The notes beneath the pieces are model-generated. The model ran no database searches and was not told the origin of the DNA. It saw only the letters and a list, made by a program, of their open reading frames with translations. A stretch of DNA of 64,000 nucleotides, from assembly GCF_024626475.1 (NCBI RefSeq), contig NZ_JANKHH010000006.1, positions 27,972-91,971 on the forward strand, read 5' to 3'. Of this stretch, positions 50,116-60,200 are shown piece by piece (position 1 is the stretch's first letter; each line of letters starts with the position of its first letter). The translations under genes were made by a program, and so were the position numbers. Origin of the DNA: Parerythrobacter lacustris. Its GTDB lineage: Bacteria; Pseudomonadota; Alphaproteobacteria; Sphingomonadales; Sphingomonadaceae.

Positions 50116-50790
50116 CTACAACGTGGCTTCGATATCGCGGGCGGCCTGGACCGGGTCGTCGGCGCGGCTGATCGGGCGGCCGATCACCAGCACGCTCGCC
50201 CCGTCGTCGCGCGCTTGCCGCGGGGTGACAACACGCTTCTGGTCTCCGGTGGCGCTGCCTGCGGGACGCAGGCCGGGGACGACGAAGAAGCCCTTCTTCC
50301 ACTGCCTGTGCACCGCGCCGACTTCCTGGCCGGAACATACGATTCCGTCGAGGCCCGAAGCTTCCGCCAGTTCGGCCAGCCGCATCACCTGATCGTGCGC
50401 GCTGCCCGATACGCCGGTGCGCAGCAAATCGCGCTCGTCGAGGCTGGTGAGCATGGTCACCGCAACCACCTTGGTGCCCTCCGCCGCCGCCGCCTTGGCA
50501 TCTTCCATCATCGCTCGCCCGCCGCTGGCGTGAACGGTGACGATCGCGGGTTCGAGCACATGGATCGCCTGCATCGCCCCGGCAACGGTGTTGGGTATGT
50601 CATGCAGTTTCAAATCGAGGAAGATCGGCAGGCCGACCTGCGCGATCTCGTGCACCCCGTGGCTGCCGTGTGCGCAAAAGAACTCGAGCCCGAGCTTGAG
50701 CCCGCCGACATGCGACTTGACCTTGGTGGCGAGGGCTTTCGCGGTATCGAGCGTGGGCAGGTCGAGCGCGAGATAGACAGGATTGCTCAC
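50116..50790 (-). CDS. pyrF: Orotidine 5'-phosphate decarboxylase
   Basis: Last step of UMP synthesis. The 224-residue type I enzyme has the catalytic DLKLHDIPNT with D59, K61 and D64, the D10 of YLALDLP, GLKLGLEFF and the phosphate loop in VTPRQARDDGASVLVIGRPISRA. Start GTG 50790 overlaps the lapA stop (GTGA). lapA in front of pyrF is a common arrangement in alphaproteobacteria, so the two are co-expressed. In many relatives trpF follows directly; here the operon continues with two VOC genes and a SIMPL gene. Confidence 0.96.
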   Translation of the reverse strand: MSNPVYLALDLPTLDTAKALATKVKSHVGGLKLGLEFFCAHGSHGVHEIAQVGLPIFLDLKLHDIPNTVAGAMQAIHVLEPAIVTVHASGGRAMMEDAKAAAAEGTKVVAVTMLTSLDERDLLRTGVSGSAHDQVMRLAELAEASGLDGIVCSGQEVGAVHRQWKKGFFVVPGLRPAGSATGDQKRVVTPRQARDDGASVLVIGRPISRADDPVQAARDIEATL

Positions 50791-51122
50791 TGCGGGGTCA
50801 GGTCCGATTTCGCCGGGTCGCCGGGGGCGGCCGGCGCAGACCCTCCCGGAGATTCACCGGTCCGCTGGGCCGAAACGCTGTTGGCCTTGAAGGCATTCTC
50901 GAGCGACTTGATCCGCCGCTCGAGCCGCCACTTGGTGCCGCGATGCAGCAGCCACATCGGGACGATCCCGATCAAAAAGGAAAGTATAACCAGCGCGGGA
51001 ACCTTGGTTTCCAGCACCAGATTGTCCCAGATATGAACCTCCACCGGCTTCCAGTTCAGGAATGAGAAGCCCAACAGCGCCACCGCAAGCAGCACCCACA
51101 GGATCGTTCGGACAATCTGCAT
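50787..51122 (-). CDS. lapA: LapA family (DUF1049) membrane protein
   Basis: A 111-residue inner-membrane protein of the LapA type; in E. coli LapA with LapB takes part in controlling LPS synthesis through LpxC turnover. Two membrane helices (RTILWVLLAVALLGFSFLNW and VPALVILSFLIGIVPMWLLH) are followed by a basic, helical WRLERRIKSLENAF and a disordered tail. The family match is by topology and the IVPMWLLHRG region. ATG 51122 has a CGGAGAC site. First gene of the lapA-pyrF-VOC-VOC-SIMPL operon. lapB is not in the window. Confidence 0.78.
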   Translation of the reverse strand: MQIVRTILWVLLAVALLGFSFLNWKPVEVHIWDNLVLETKVPALVILSFLIGIVPMWLLHRGTKWRLERRIKSLENAFKANSVSAQRTGESPGGSAPAAPGDPAKSDLTPQ

Positions 51123-51172
51123 CGTGTCAGTCTCCGTTCGCGTACGATGCTAGTGGGGAAGTGGTGGCAGGT

Positions 51173-52492
51173 CTAGGCAGCTTCACCGAATACCCGCGCG
51201 AAGATCGTGTCGACATGCTTGAAATGGTATTCGAGATCGAACCTGTCTTCCAGCTCGTCGACCGGAAGCGCAGCCGTCACTTCGGGATCCGCCTTGAGCA
51301 GGTCGAGCAGCATCAGCGCACCGTCCGATTCCCACACCTTCATCGCGTTGCGCTGGACGAGGCGGTAGGCATCTTCGCGGCTGACCCCGGCTTGGGTCAG
51401 GGCCAGCAATACACGCTGCGAATGGATCAGGCCGCCCATGCGGTCCATGTTTTTCCGCATCCGCTCGGGATAGACCAGCAGCTTGTCGACCACGCCGGTC
51501 AGCCGCGCGAGCGCGAAATCGAGCGTGATGCAGGCATCCGGCCCGATGAACCGCTCGACCGAGCTGTGCGAGATATCCCGCTCGTGCCACAGCGCGACAT
51601 TCTCCAGCGCGGGCAGGGCATAGGCGCGGATCATCCGGGCCTGCCCGGTGAGGTTCTCGGTCAGGATCGGGTTGCGCTTGTGCGGCATCGCCGAAGAGCC
51701 CTTCTGCCCGGGCGAGAAGTACTCCTCCGCCTCCAGCACTTCGGTCCGCTGCAAGTGGCGGATCTCGACCGCCAGCCGCTCGATACTGCCCGCGATCACT
51801 GCCAGAGTGGCGAAGAACATCGCGTGCCGGTCACGCGGGATCACCTGGGTGCTGACCGGCTCCACCGCCAGACCCATCTTCTCGGCGACATATTCTTCGA
51901 CTGCCGGGTCGATGTTGGCGAAAGTGCCGACTGCGCCAGAGATGGCGCAGGTCGCGATCTCCTCGCGCGCGGCAGCCAGGCGCTTCTTGCAGCGGTCGAA
52001 CTCGGCGTAGGCCTGTGCCAGCTTCAGCCCGAAGGTCACCGGTTCGGCATGGATGCCGTGGCTGCGGCCGATGGTGGGGGTATATTTGTGCTCTTCCGCC
52101 CGCCTGCGGATCGCCGCCAGCAACTGGTCGAGGTCTTCGAGCAGGATATCGGACGAGCGCGCCAGCTGTACCGCAAGCGTGGTGTCGAGCACATCGCTGC
52201 TGGTCATGCCCTGATGCATGAAGCGCGCCTGTTCGCCGACGTTGTCCGCCACCCAGGTGAGGAAGGCGATCACATCGTGCTTGGCGACCGCTTCGATCGC
52301 ATCGATAGCGGGAACGTCGATCACGGGATCGGTCGCCCACCAGTCCCACAATGCCCTGGCGGCGCTTTCCGGAACCACCCCCAGCGCGCCCAGCTTCTCG
52401 GTGGCATGCGCTTCGACCTCGAACCAGATGCGATAGCGCGCCTCGGGCTCCCAGATGGCCGTCATTGCGGGGCGGGCGTAGCGGGGGACCAT
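51173..52492 (-). CDS. purB: Adenylosuccinate lyase
   Basis: Cleaves SAICAR and adenylosuccinate, two steps in purine synthesis. The 439-residue protein has the fumarase/aspartase signature [10 protein letters not shown] with the catalytic Ser loop, [15 protein letters not shown], and [16 protein letters not shown] holding the catalytic His. Length and start [16 protein letters not shown] fit alphaproteobacterial PurB. ATG 52492 has CGGAG 7 bases upstream and a promoter lies 30-58 bases upstream. Confidence 0.96.
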   Translation of the reverse strand: MVPRYARPAMTAIWEPEARYRIWFEVEAHATEKLGALGVVPESAARALWDWWATDPVIDVPAIDAIEAVAKHDVIAFLTWVADNVGEQARFMHQGMTSSDVLDTTLAVQLARSSDILLEDLDQLLAAIRRRAEEHKYTPTIGRSHGIHAEPVTFGLKLAQAYAEFDRCKKRLAAAREEIATCAISGAVGTFANIDPAVEEYVAEKMGLAVEPVSTQVIPRDRHAMFFATLAVIAGSIERLAVEIRHLQRTEVLEAEEYFSPGQKGSSAMPHKRNPILTENLTGQARMIRAYALPALENVALWHERDISHSSVERFIGPDACITLDFALARLTGVVDKLLVYPERMRKNMDRMGGLIHSQRVLLALTQAGVSREDAYRLVQRNAMKVWESDGALMLLDLLKADPEVTAALPVDELEDRFDLEYHFKHVDTIFARVFGEAA

Positions 52493-52521
52493 GTTCGACT
52501 CCGTGGGGTGGTTTGCGCGCC

Positions 52522-52550
52522 GCGCTAGGTCCCGTTGCAGCGGAATGCAA
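52522..52550 (-). promoter_or_regulatory. Proposed purB promoter
   Basis: Minus-strand TTGCAT (52550-52545) and TAGCGC (52527-52522) with a 17-base spacer; a short leader of about 25 bases to the purB ATG with its CGGAG site. Confidence 0.55.
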
Positions 52551-52672
52551 GGCGCGTAAAAAAGCCATCCGGTTGCGCATTCTTACAATCAAGGTTCGAA
52601 CGGGCGGGCGATACTCGCCTGTTGCGCTGGCAAGGCAAGTCGACACGGCCAGCGTCGATCTGGGGGGATGCG

Positions 52673-53485
52673 ATGGGAAAACTTTACGCGTGGGTCAACC
52701 CGCTGTCGTTTACCAGCGAACTCGACCATACGTGGGTGACAACCTACGACACCCGAAAATTTCCCTACACCAGCCTCGCCGAAGTGATCGAGGCGGGTGA
52801 AAAGTGCTGGCTTTGCTGGGGCATTTTTCATCCCACCGGTTCGACCAGCCAGCAACCGGACGGCTATCTTTTCGAGACCGAAGCCGATATCGATCTTTCG
52901 TCCTGTCTGGTCACGCCCAATGCCGCGTCGCAGGACGATGACGGAGCGAAGGGCACCATCTTTCTCTACGGCATCGACGGCGTCTGCCACCAGCTCGCAA
53001 ATCAGGTCCTCTATGGCGCGGTCAAGGGCGGTCATGCCCCGATCGTGGAGGATGCCGAAGGTTATTGGCTGAGCTCTTTTCTCTATGGCGATTATGGGCG
53101 GACCAAAGATGCTTGGATGCGGAAGATCGCAGGGTGTACAGTTGCGGCCATGACTACCGACCGGCCCCAGCACGGCGATGCACCCGATCACTTGCTGCAA
53201 CATGCGCGCGACATTCTGGGTGACGATCCCTCGGTGATCGAGGCGATCGCGCGCAAACGAGGCGAGCAGCGCGAAATCGCACTCACCATACTGGCCGGTG
53301 ACGATGTCTCGGTCGACGAGATCAACCGTTCGAACCGCATCAAACTGGCCGAGCTCGAAGCCGAGATCGGGACGGAGCGCTTCGTAGCGGTGTTTGGATA
53401 TGCAGCGGAGGATGCGCCCGATCTGGTCGATCCCGCGATGTTCGCCGCCAGCCGCGGGGCCAGACTGGCCGGTTCCGAAGGATAA
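52673..53485 (+). CDS. Hypothetical protein with possible Cys/His catalytic pair
   Basis: A 270-residue cytoplasmic-looking protein without signal peptide. The N-terminal half has LDHTWVTTYDTRKF (H19) and, after about 85 residues, YGIDGVCHQLANQVLYG (C105, with H106 and Q107 beside it). The middle is Trp/Cys-rich (KCWLCWGIFHPTG). The C-terminal third (from about 170) is helical and charged (DHLLQHARDILGDDP, AIARKRGEQREIALTILAGD). An N-terminal His followed by a Cys-X-x-LAN/VL helix resembles circularly permuted NlpC/P60 or LRAT-like proteins, but that is a guess. Start ATG 52673 has GGGGGGA upstream, ruling out the longer frame. Divergent from purB. Confidence 0.6.
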   Translation: MGKLYAWVNPLSFTSELDHTWVTTYDTRKFPYTSLAEVIEAGEKCWLCWGIFHPTGSTSQQPDGYLFETEADIDLSSCLVTPNAASQDDDGAKGTIFLYGIDGVCHQLANQVLYGAVKGGHAPIVEDAEGYWLSSFLYGDYGRTKDAWMRKIAGCTVAAMTTDRPQHGDAPDHLLQHARDILGDDPSVIEAIARKRGEQREIALTILAGDDVSVDEINRSNRIKLAELEAEIGTERFVAVFGYAAEDAPDLVDPAMFAASRGARLAGSEG

Positions 53486-53608
53486 GGACCCAAATCCTTG
53501 ACCTGATTGAATTATCCGGTTCGGCTTATATGGATTGCATCGCTTCGCTTACGTTGTAGGTTGACCGATGAGCGCGGCGGGGGTGCCGCTGCCAGACAGG
53601 GGTCCCGG

Positions 53609-56401
53609 ATGCTTCGTTTCGCTGGTGCGTCAGCCATAGCCATGTTCGCCATTTCCGCACCGGCGTTTGCCGGCGAAGCGGTGCTTTATGAACCGGTACC
53701 CGACTGGGTCGAGCCGGTCGAACTGGACGCTGCCACCATCGCCGACGGCCCAAGCGAGCAATTGTTCGACTGGCAGCACCGGCTCGAAGGCGGGGTGGTG
53801 CGGACATACAACGACCGCATCGTGCGGATCGACAATCCGGAAGCGCTGACCACCGAAGGCACCGTCAAGTTCGACTGGTCGCCCGACAAGGGCGATCTCC
53901 ATATCCACCGCTTCGAAATCATCCGCGACGGCGCGGTGATCGACCTCGTCAAGCAAGGCGTCAAGTTCGATGTCATCCGGCGCGAGGAGAACCTCGAGCG
54001 CCGTCTGCTCGACGGGCGGTTGACCGCAACGGTTGCCGTGCCCGGCCTCAAGGAAGGCGACATGCTGCGCGTGGCGCACAGCACGACATTGTCCGATCAG
54101 GCGCTGGGCGAGGAAATGCAGGTGGTGCAATATTTGCCACCCGCGCCGTGGCGGGTCGGGGTCGGGCGCGCGATCGTGAGCTGGCCGGTGGGCGAGACGA
54201 TCAGCTGGAAGGCCGGGCCCTTCGTCGACATGCCCCAGCCGCAAGTGCGCGATGGATACCAATATCTCGAAATCGGCGTCCCTATCGCCAAGCGCGAGGA
54301 CATGCCGGCCGATGCACCTACGCGTTTTCGCGCTGCGCCCTTGCTGAGGGTCGGCAGCTTCGAAAGCTGGCAAGATCTGTCCGCCGTCATGGAGCCGCAT
54401 TTTACCTCGGCGGCGAATCTTACGCCCGGTGGCGAGGTCGAAGCGCTGGCCAACGAAATCATGGCGCAGTCGAACGACCCGCGCACCCGGGCGGCGCTGG
54501 CCACCCAGCTGGTGCAGGACGAGGTGAGCTACCTGCTCGACGGGCTGGACGGGGGCAATTATCTGCCCCAGGCGGCGGAAGACACCTGGGCCAAGCGGTA
54601 TGGCGACTGCAAGGCCAAGTCGGTGCTGCTGCTCTCGCTGCTCCAACACATGGGGATCGATGCCAACGTTGTCCTTGTGTCGACCCGCGGCGGCGATGCC
54701 ATGCCCGAGCTGCTGCCCCTGCCGGCCAATTTCGATCACATGATCGTGCGCGCGACGATTGGCGGCACCGCCTATTGGCTCGACGGGACGAGCACTGCGA
54801 CCCGGGTGGGCAATATGGGCGAGGTTCCGCCGTTCTACTACGCCTTGCCGCTGCTCGCGGGCGGATCGGACCTGGTGCCGATGACCGACCGCCCTCTCGA
54901 TCACTACGATATTGCGATGACCATGACGCTCGATCAGACGGCGGGCGTCGATTTGCCCATGCTGTTCGAAATGCGTTTCGACTTTGGCGGACCAGCCAGC
55001 GCACAGTTCGAGAGGATCGTGGACGAAAACGATCCGGAGACCATCAAGCAAATCAGGAGCAGCTTCGGGCAGGACCAGTTCACCGGCGGGCAAGTGACCG
55101 ACATCTCCATCACCTACGACGATGAGAAAGCGCTCGGCACGATCACGCTCAAGGGCGTGGCCGATGCCGATTTCGCCTTCGAGGACGGCAAGGTAACGTC
55201 AGACATCGGCATGGCGACCGGCGATGCGACCTTTGCCCCCAACCGTGCTCGTCCCGCCTGGCGCGACATACCGGTGGCGACCCGCGGGCCGGGCCGCAAC
55301 CGCTACGAGGTCGAGATAATCCTGCCCGACGGGGGAGAGGGTTACCAGCTTGTCGGCTCGCCTGAACTCGACGCAAGCTATGCAAACACCCGCATCACCC
55401 GCAGCGCTTCTGTAGAGGGTGGACGGGTCAAAGTGGTGGAGGAGGTCACCGCAGGCCTTGGTGAAGTGGCGGTGGTGGACATCCCTGCGGCGCGTCGCAA
55501 TGCCTTGCAACTCTCGAAGGCAAAGCTGTCGGTAGCTGCGCCGGGGACGGTAAGATGGCGCTGGGAACTCGACGACACCGAATTGCGCCAGCGGACTGCG
55601 AAGGCGCGCGCCGCTTACAGCGAAGTTGTCGAGGAAGCGGAGCCGGACGATTTCGTCCCGCTGATGTCGCGCGCGGCATTCCTCTATTCGATCTATGATT
55701 ACGCGGGCGCTGTCGAAGACTACAGCAGGATCATTGAAAAGGAGCCGACCGCCGATCTGCACCTGATCCGCGCGGACTCGCTGGTTTCACTCGGCAGGCT
55801 CGATCAGGCGGTGGAAGATATTCAGGCCGCCTACGATCTCGATCCGGCGAATAGCACGGCCTATTATCAGGCTCAGCTTCTCGCCCGCCTGGGCCGCAGC
55901 GGCGAAGCGATCGAGCTGCTCGATGCCCTGCCGGTGGGGGACGACGACCTCGACGATTTCGCCGATAGCCGCGCAACCGTCCTCGGCATTGCCGGGCAGG
56001 TCGAATCCGGACTCCTGCTGCTGGAAGAGCGGCTGGTCGAGAAGGACGACAGCTCGACCCTGCTCAACGCCGATTGCTGGTATCGCGGCCTGCACAAAGT
56101 GGCGCTCGACAGCGCGGTCGACCAATGTACGCGTGCGGTCGAGCGCGCGCAGAACCCCGCAGGTGTACTCGATAGCCGCGCGCTGGTGCACTACCGCATG
56201 GGCAACAAGGATGCGGCGCTGGCCGATCTCGATGCCGCGCTCAAGCTGCAGCCCGGACTGTCGAACTCGCTTTACCTCAAGGGCATCATCCTGCTGGAAC
56301 AGGGCAAGCGAGAGGGGCGGCAGGCGCTCGATGCGGCTTTGCGCCAGACCCCCGAGCTCAAGGATTACTACGCACTGTTTGGAATCAGTCCGGCGAGTTG
56401 A
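53609..56401 (+). CDS. DUF3857 / transglutaminase-like / TPR exported protein
   Basis: A 930-residue exported protein. Signal peptide MLRFAGASAIAMFAISAPAF (AFA/G cleavage). Residues about 30-250 form a DUF3857 domain (GGVVRTYNDRIVRIDN, then LHIHRFEIIRDGAVID). Residues about 290-420 form a transglutaminase-like domain with C334 in KRYGDCKAKSVLLLSLL, its His in NFDHMIVRA and an Asp in YWLDGTST, so the triad looks intact. The C-terminal 200 residues are TPR repeats (DYAGAVEDYSRIIEKEPT, LGRLDQAVEDIQAAYDLDP, MGNKDAALADLDAALKLQPG). The domain set suggests a periplasmic peptide- or protein-modifying enzyme on a scaffold, but no member has a known role. Start ATG 53609 is chosen for the signal peptide. 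Confidence 0.82.
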   Translation: MLRFAGASAIAMFAISAPAFAGEAVLYEPVPDWVEPVELDAATIADGPSEQLFDWQHRLEGGVVRTYNDRIVRIDNPEALTTEGTVKFDWSPDKGDLHIHRFEIIRDGAVIDLVKQGVKFDVIRREENLERRLLDGRLTATVAVPGLKEGDMLRVAHSTTLSDQALGEEMQVVQYLPPAPWRVGVGRAIVSWPVGETISWKAGPFVDMPQPQVRDGYQYLEIGVPIAKREDMPADAPTRFRAAPLLRVGSFESWQDLSAVMEPHFTSAANLTPGGEVEALANEIMAQSNDPRTRAALATQLVQDEVSYLLDGLDGGNYLPQAAEDTWAKRYGDCKAKSVLLLSLLQHMGIDANVVLVSTRGGDAMPELLPLPANFDHMIVRATIGGTAYWLDGTSTATRVGNMGEVPPFYYALPLLAGGSDLVPMTDRPLDHYDIAMTMTLDQTAGVDLPMLFEMRFDFGGPASAQFERIVDENDPETIKQIRSSFGQDQFTGGQVTDISITYDDEKALGTITLKGVADADFAFEDGKVTSDIGMATGDATFAPNRARPAWRDIPVATRGPGRNRYEVEIILPDGGEGYQLVGSPELDASYANTRITRSASVEGGRVKVVEEVTAGLGEVAVVDIPAARRNALQLSKAKLSVAAPGTVRWRWELDDTELRQRTAKARAAYSEVVEEAEPDDFVPLMSRAAFLYSIYDYAGAVEDYSRIIEKEPTADLHLIRADSLVSLGRLDQAVEDIQAAYDLDPANSTAYYQAQLLARLGRSGEAIELLDALPVGDDDLDDFADSRATVLGIAGQVESGLLLLEERLVEKDDSSTLLNADCWYRGLHKVALDSAVDQCTRAVERAQNPAGVLDSRALVHYRMGNKDAALADLDAALKLQPGLSNSLYLKGIILLEQGKREGRQALDAALRQTPELKDYYALFGISPAS

Positions 56402-56460
56402 CGAGTTACAGCGGTCCACAGCAATACATTCACAAGGAGCCGGAACAGCTTGGATTCGCT

Positions 56461-57159
56461 CTACACCAGGCCTTTCGCCCGCAGCGAGACATAGCCCTGC
56501 CGCCCTACGATCACGTGGTCGTGCACGGTGATGCCAAGCAAGCGGCCCGCTTCGGCGATCCGGTTGGTGATCTGGATGTCGGCTCGGCTCGGTTCGGGAT
56601 TGCCGCTTGGATGGTTGTGGACCAGAATCAGGGCGGTGGCGCCGATATCGAGTCCGCGCCGGATCACCTCGCGCGGGTGGATTGCCGCCTCGTCGATCGA
56701 CCCGTCTCCCACGTGATGGTCCTGGATCAGCCGGTTCTGGGTGTTGAGATAGAGCACCCGCACGCGCTCGACATTGAGATGCGCCATATCGATGGTGAGG
56801 TAGTCGATCAGCGCCTGCCAGCTGCCGAGCACCGGCTTGTCCTGCACTTCGGTGCGCGCCATCCGGCGAGCGGCGAGCGCGACGCTCTTGAGCGCGGCGG
56901 CGCTGGTTTCGCCCATGCCCTTGACCGCTTGCAGCGCGCTGGGCTCGGCGTTGAGAACGCCCGCCAGCGTCCCGAAGCGGTCGAGCAGGGCCTTGGCGAC
57001 CGGCTTGGTGTCGCCTTGCCGGATTGCCGCGAACAGGAGGTATTCGAGGACCTCGTAATCGGCCAGCGCTTCGGCCCCGCCCGAGAGCAGCCGCTGGCGC
57101 AGGCGCGCGCGGTGGCCCGAACCATCATGCCTGGGTTTGGACTGACCGGTTTGCGACAC
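56461..57159 (-). CDS. radC: RadC-family JAB/MPN-domain protein
   Basis: A 232-residue protein with an N-terminal helix-hairpin-helix part (GVLNAEPSALQAVKGMGETSAAAL, about 66-89) and a C-terminal JAB domain with the metalloprotease-type metal motif HNHPSGNPEPSRAD, so it is probably an active zinc hydrolase. RadC was named for DNA repair, but that role is doubtful; the substrate is unknown. Start GTG 57159 has AGGGGAGCAAGG upstream. It lies between the DUF3857 gene and the ydbH operon on the opposite strand, with 81 bases to ydbH. Confidence 0.9.
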   Translation of the reverse strand: MSQTGQSKPRHDGSGHRARLRQRLLSGGAEALADYEVLEYLLFAAIRQGDTKPVAKALLDRFGTLAGVLNAEPSALQAVKGMGETSAAALKSVALAARRMARTEVQDKPVLGSWQALIDYLTIDMAHLNVERVRVLYLNTQNRLIQDHHVGDGSIDEAAIHPREVIRRGLDIGATALILVHNHPSGNPEPSRADIQITNRIAEAGRLLGITVHDHVIVGRQGYVSLRAKGLV

Positions 57160-57240
57160 GCGGAACCTTGCTCCCCTTCAGGCGCTGCCTGCTGGTGAAT
57201 GCATTGCCTTTGATAGAGGTTCGGCGCAAGTAGCTGGCAA

Positions 57241-60200
57241 ATGGTCGACAATCCCCCCGACAGCACTGGAGAGGCGGCATCGGTCGCTCCGCGTCGGCGG
57301 CTGCGCGGGTGGCGGAGAATCGGCCTTATCGGGCTGCTCCTGCTCGCTGCGATCCTGATCGGACTGTGGCTCGCGCGCGAGCAACTGGTCGGGGGTGTTA
57401 TCGACCGTGAGCTCGCCTCGCTCGACCTGCCTGCAACCTATAGCATCGAAAGCATCGCGCCCGAACGCCAGGTTCTGACGAACGTGGTGGTCGGCGACCC
57501 GGCCGCACCGGACCTCACGGTCGAGCGGGTGGTGGTCGAGCTGAGCTACGGCTTCGGCCTGCCGTCGATTGGCCGGGTGACGCTCGACAAGCCGCGACTC
57601 TACGGCACCTACGGCGATAACGGCCTGAGCTTCGGCAGCCTCGACAAGCTGCTGTTCAGCGAGGACGAGACAAGTTCGGGTCTTCCGGCACTCGACGTGA
57701 CGGTGAACGACGGGCGCGCGTTGATCGGGACACCCTATGGCCCGATCGGTGCGAAGCTGCAGGGGGGCGGCGACTTGTCCGGCGGATTTGCCGCAATGCT
57801 TGCGGTCAATGCGCCCGAACTCAACATCGACGGGTGCCGACTTTCCTCCGCGACAGCCTATGGCGAGCTGACTACCGCCAGCGATAGTCTCGGTTTTGCC
57901 GGTCCGATCAGGTTGCGCGAGGTCGATTGCCCGGAACTGGCACTGGCATGGCAGGCTGCAAACCTGCAAATCGACGCCAAGGTCCCGACCGATTTCGCGT
58001 CCGCTGATCTCCGCGGCGTGCTTGCCTCCGGACGATTCTCGCTTGGGGGGAGTTCTGTGGCCGAGCTTTCCGGTCCGCTCCGGCTTGGATGGCGCGACGG
58101 AGCGCTGGATGCCACGCTCGATCTCGAAGCGCGCAATCTGGCGGCGGAGGGGCTCGCCATGCGCGCGGCCGCGCTGGAAACCTCGATCCGTGTGCGCGAC
58201 GATTATGGACGCATCGAAGCGGAGGGCGAGGTTTCGGGCGAACGGGCCAACCTCCAGCAGTGGATCGATCCGGCGCTTGCTTCGCTGAAGCAGCCTGCTG
58301 CCGGCACACTTCTCGAACCGTTGCTGGCGAAATTGCGCAGCGCTTCTGCCAGCCAACTGCGCGCGACGAGCTTCGCAGCGCATTTCACCGCGCGCTTGTC
58401 GGACAAATCGACGAGTGTGGTGATACCGGCTTTCGAACTGCGCAGCGCAAGCGGGACGACACTGGTTACCGCTTCGCAGCTCCAGTACGCGAGCGGTTTG
58501 AGCGGCGTGCCGCGCCTTGCGGGGAATTTCCGGACCGGCGGGGCGGGTATGCCCGCCCTTGCCGGGCGGATGGAACGCGAGGCTTCGGGTGCGACTGTGT
58601 TCCGCCTGCGGATGGACCCCTATATCGACGGGGCCAACCGGCTCGCAGTGCCGGAGATGAAGATTACCCAGGCTGCGAATGGCGCGCTGGCCTTTGCAGG
58701 GGTGGTCGAGGCGGGCGGCAAGCTGCCCGGCGGTTCGGTGCGCAATCTCGTCCTGCCGCTTGACGGGCGCTGGGATGCGCGAAGCGGGCTTGCGCTGTGG
58801 AACGGGTGCACGACGGTCGGCTTCGACCGCCTCCAATATGCCAATCTCGTGCTGTCCGACCGGGATTTGCGCGTCTGCCCAGCGAGCGGGAAACCGATCC
58901 TTTCGCAAACCGGTGACGGATTGCGCATCGCTGCCGGGGTGGCCGCGCTCGATCTGAGCGGGACTTTGGCCGACACCCCGATCCGTCTGAAAAGCGGCCC
59001 GGTCGGATTTGCCTATCCGGGCACGGCGGTCGCACAGAATGTCGACGTTACTCTGGGGCCCGGCGACAGCGCGAGCCGGTTCACCCTGTCCGGACTCGAA
59101 GCGCGGTTCGATGCAGATGGCGGCGTGTCAGGGAGCTTCTCCGACACCCGCGTCGCACTTGCTGCCGTGCCGCTCGACCTGGTCGAAACCGGCGGTAACT
59201 GGCGCTATGCTGACAGCCGCCTGACAGTTACTGACGGAGCGTTCCGCTTGATCGACCGGGCCGCTCCGGCGCGTTTCAATCCGCTGATTGCGCGGGATGC
59301 GACGCTCTCGCTCGCGGACAATGCGATCCTCGCCAATGCCGATTTGCGCCATCCGGGAAGCGATCGGATCGTGACCGATGTTGCCATCCGTCACGACCTT
59401 TCGAGCGGGTCCGGCAACGCCCGCCTGGCGATCGACGGACTGCGGTTCGACAAGGCGCTCCAGCCTGACGCGCTGACCGACCTAGCGCTTGGCGTGGTCG
59501 CCAATGTCGAAGGAGTCGTCACTGGTTCCGGGAAGATCGACTGGAATGCACAATCGGTCACCAGTTCGGGCGAGTTCTCGTCCGAAGGACTCGATCTTGC
59601 TGCAGTGTTCGGCCCGGTGCGCGGCGCGCGCGGGACGATCCGCTTCACCGACCTGCTCGCCCTGACGACTGCGCCAGACCAGCAGCTTGAGGTGGCGTCG
59701 ATCAACCCAGGGATCGAGGTTCGTGACGGCACCATCGGCTTCTCCTTGCGCGACGGGCAACTCCTTGGGGTTACCGGCGGATCATGGCCGTTCATGGGAG
59801 GGACGCTGTATCTCCATCCGGTCGACCTCAATCTCGGCGCGGCCGAGCGGCGGCGTTACGTGCTGGAGGTCAAGGGCCTCGACGCGGCGATCTTCGTGCA
59901 AACCCTTGAGCTGGGCAACATCGCCGCCATGGGCACCTTCGATGGCGAGCTGCCGATCGTGTTCGACGAGCTGGGCAACGGCTATATCGAGCGCGGTATT
60001 CTCAATTCGCGCCCACCGGGCGGCAACCTGTCCTATGTCGGCGAACTGACCTATCAGGACCTTTCCCCGATGGCCAATTACGCCTTCGAGATGCTGCGCA
60101 GCCTTGACTTCCGCACCATGGAGATCGTCATCGAGGGGCCGTTGACCGGCGAGATCGTTTCCAAGATCCGCATCGACGGGGTCAGGCAGGGCGAAGCCGC

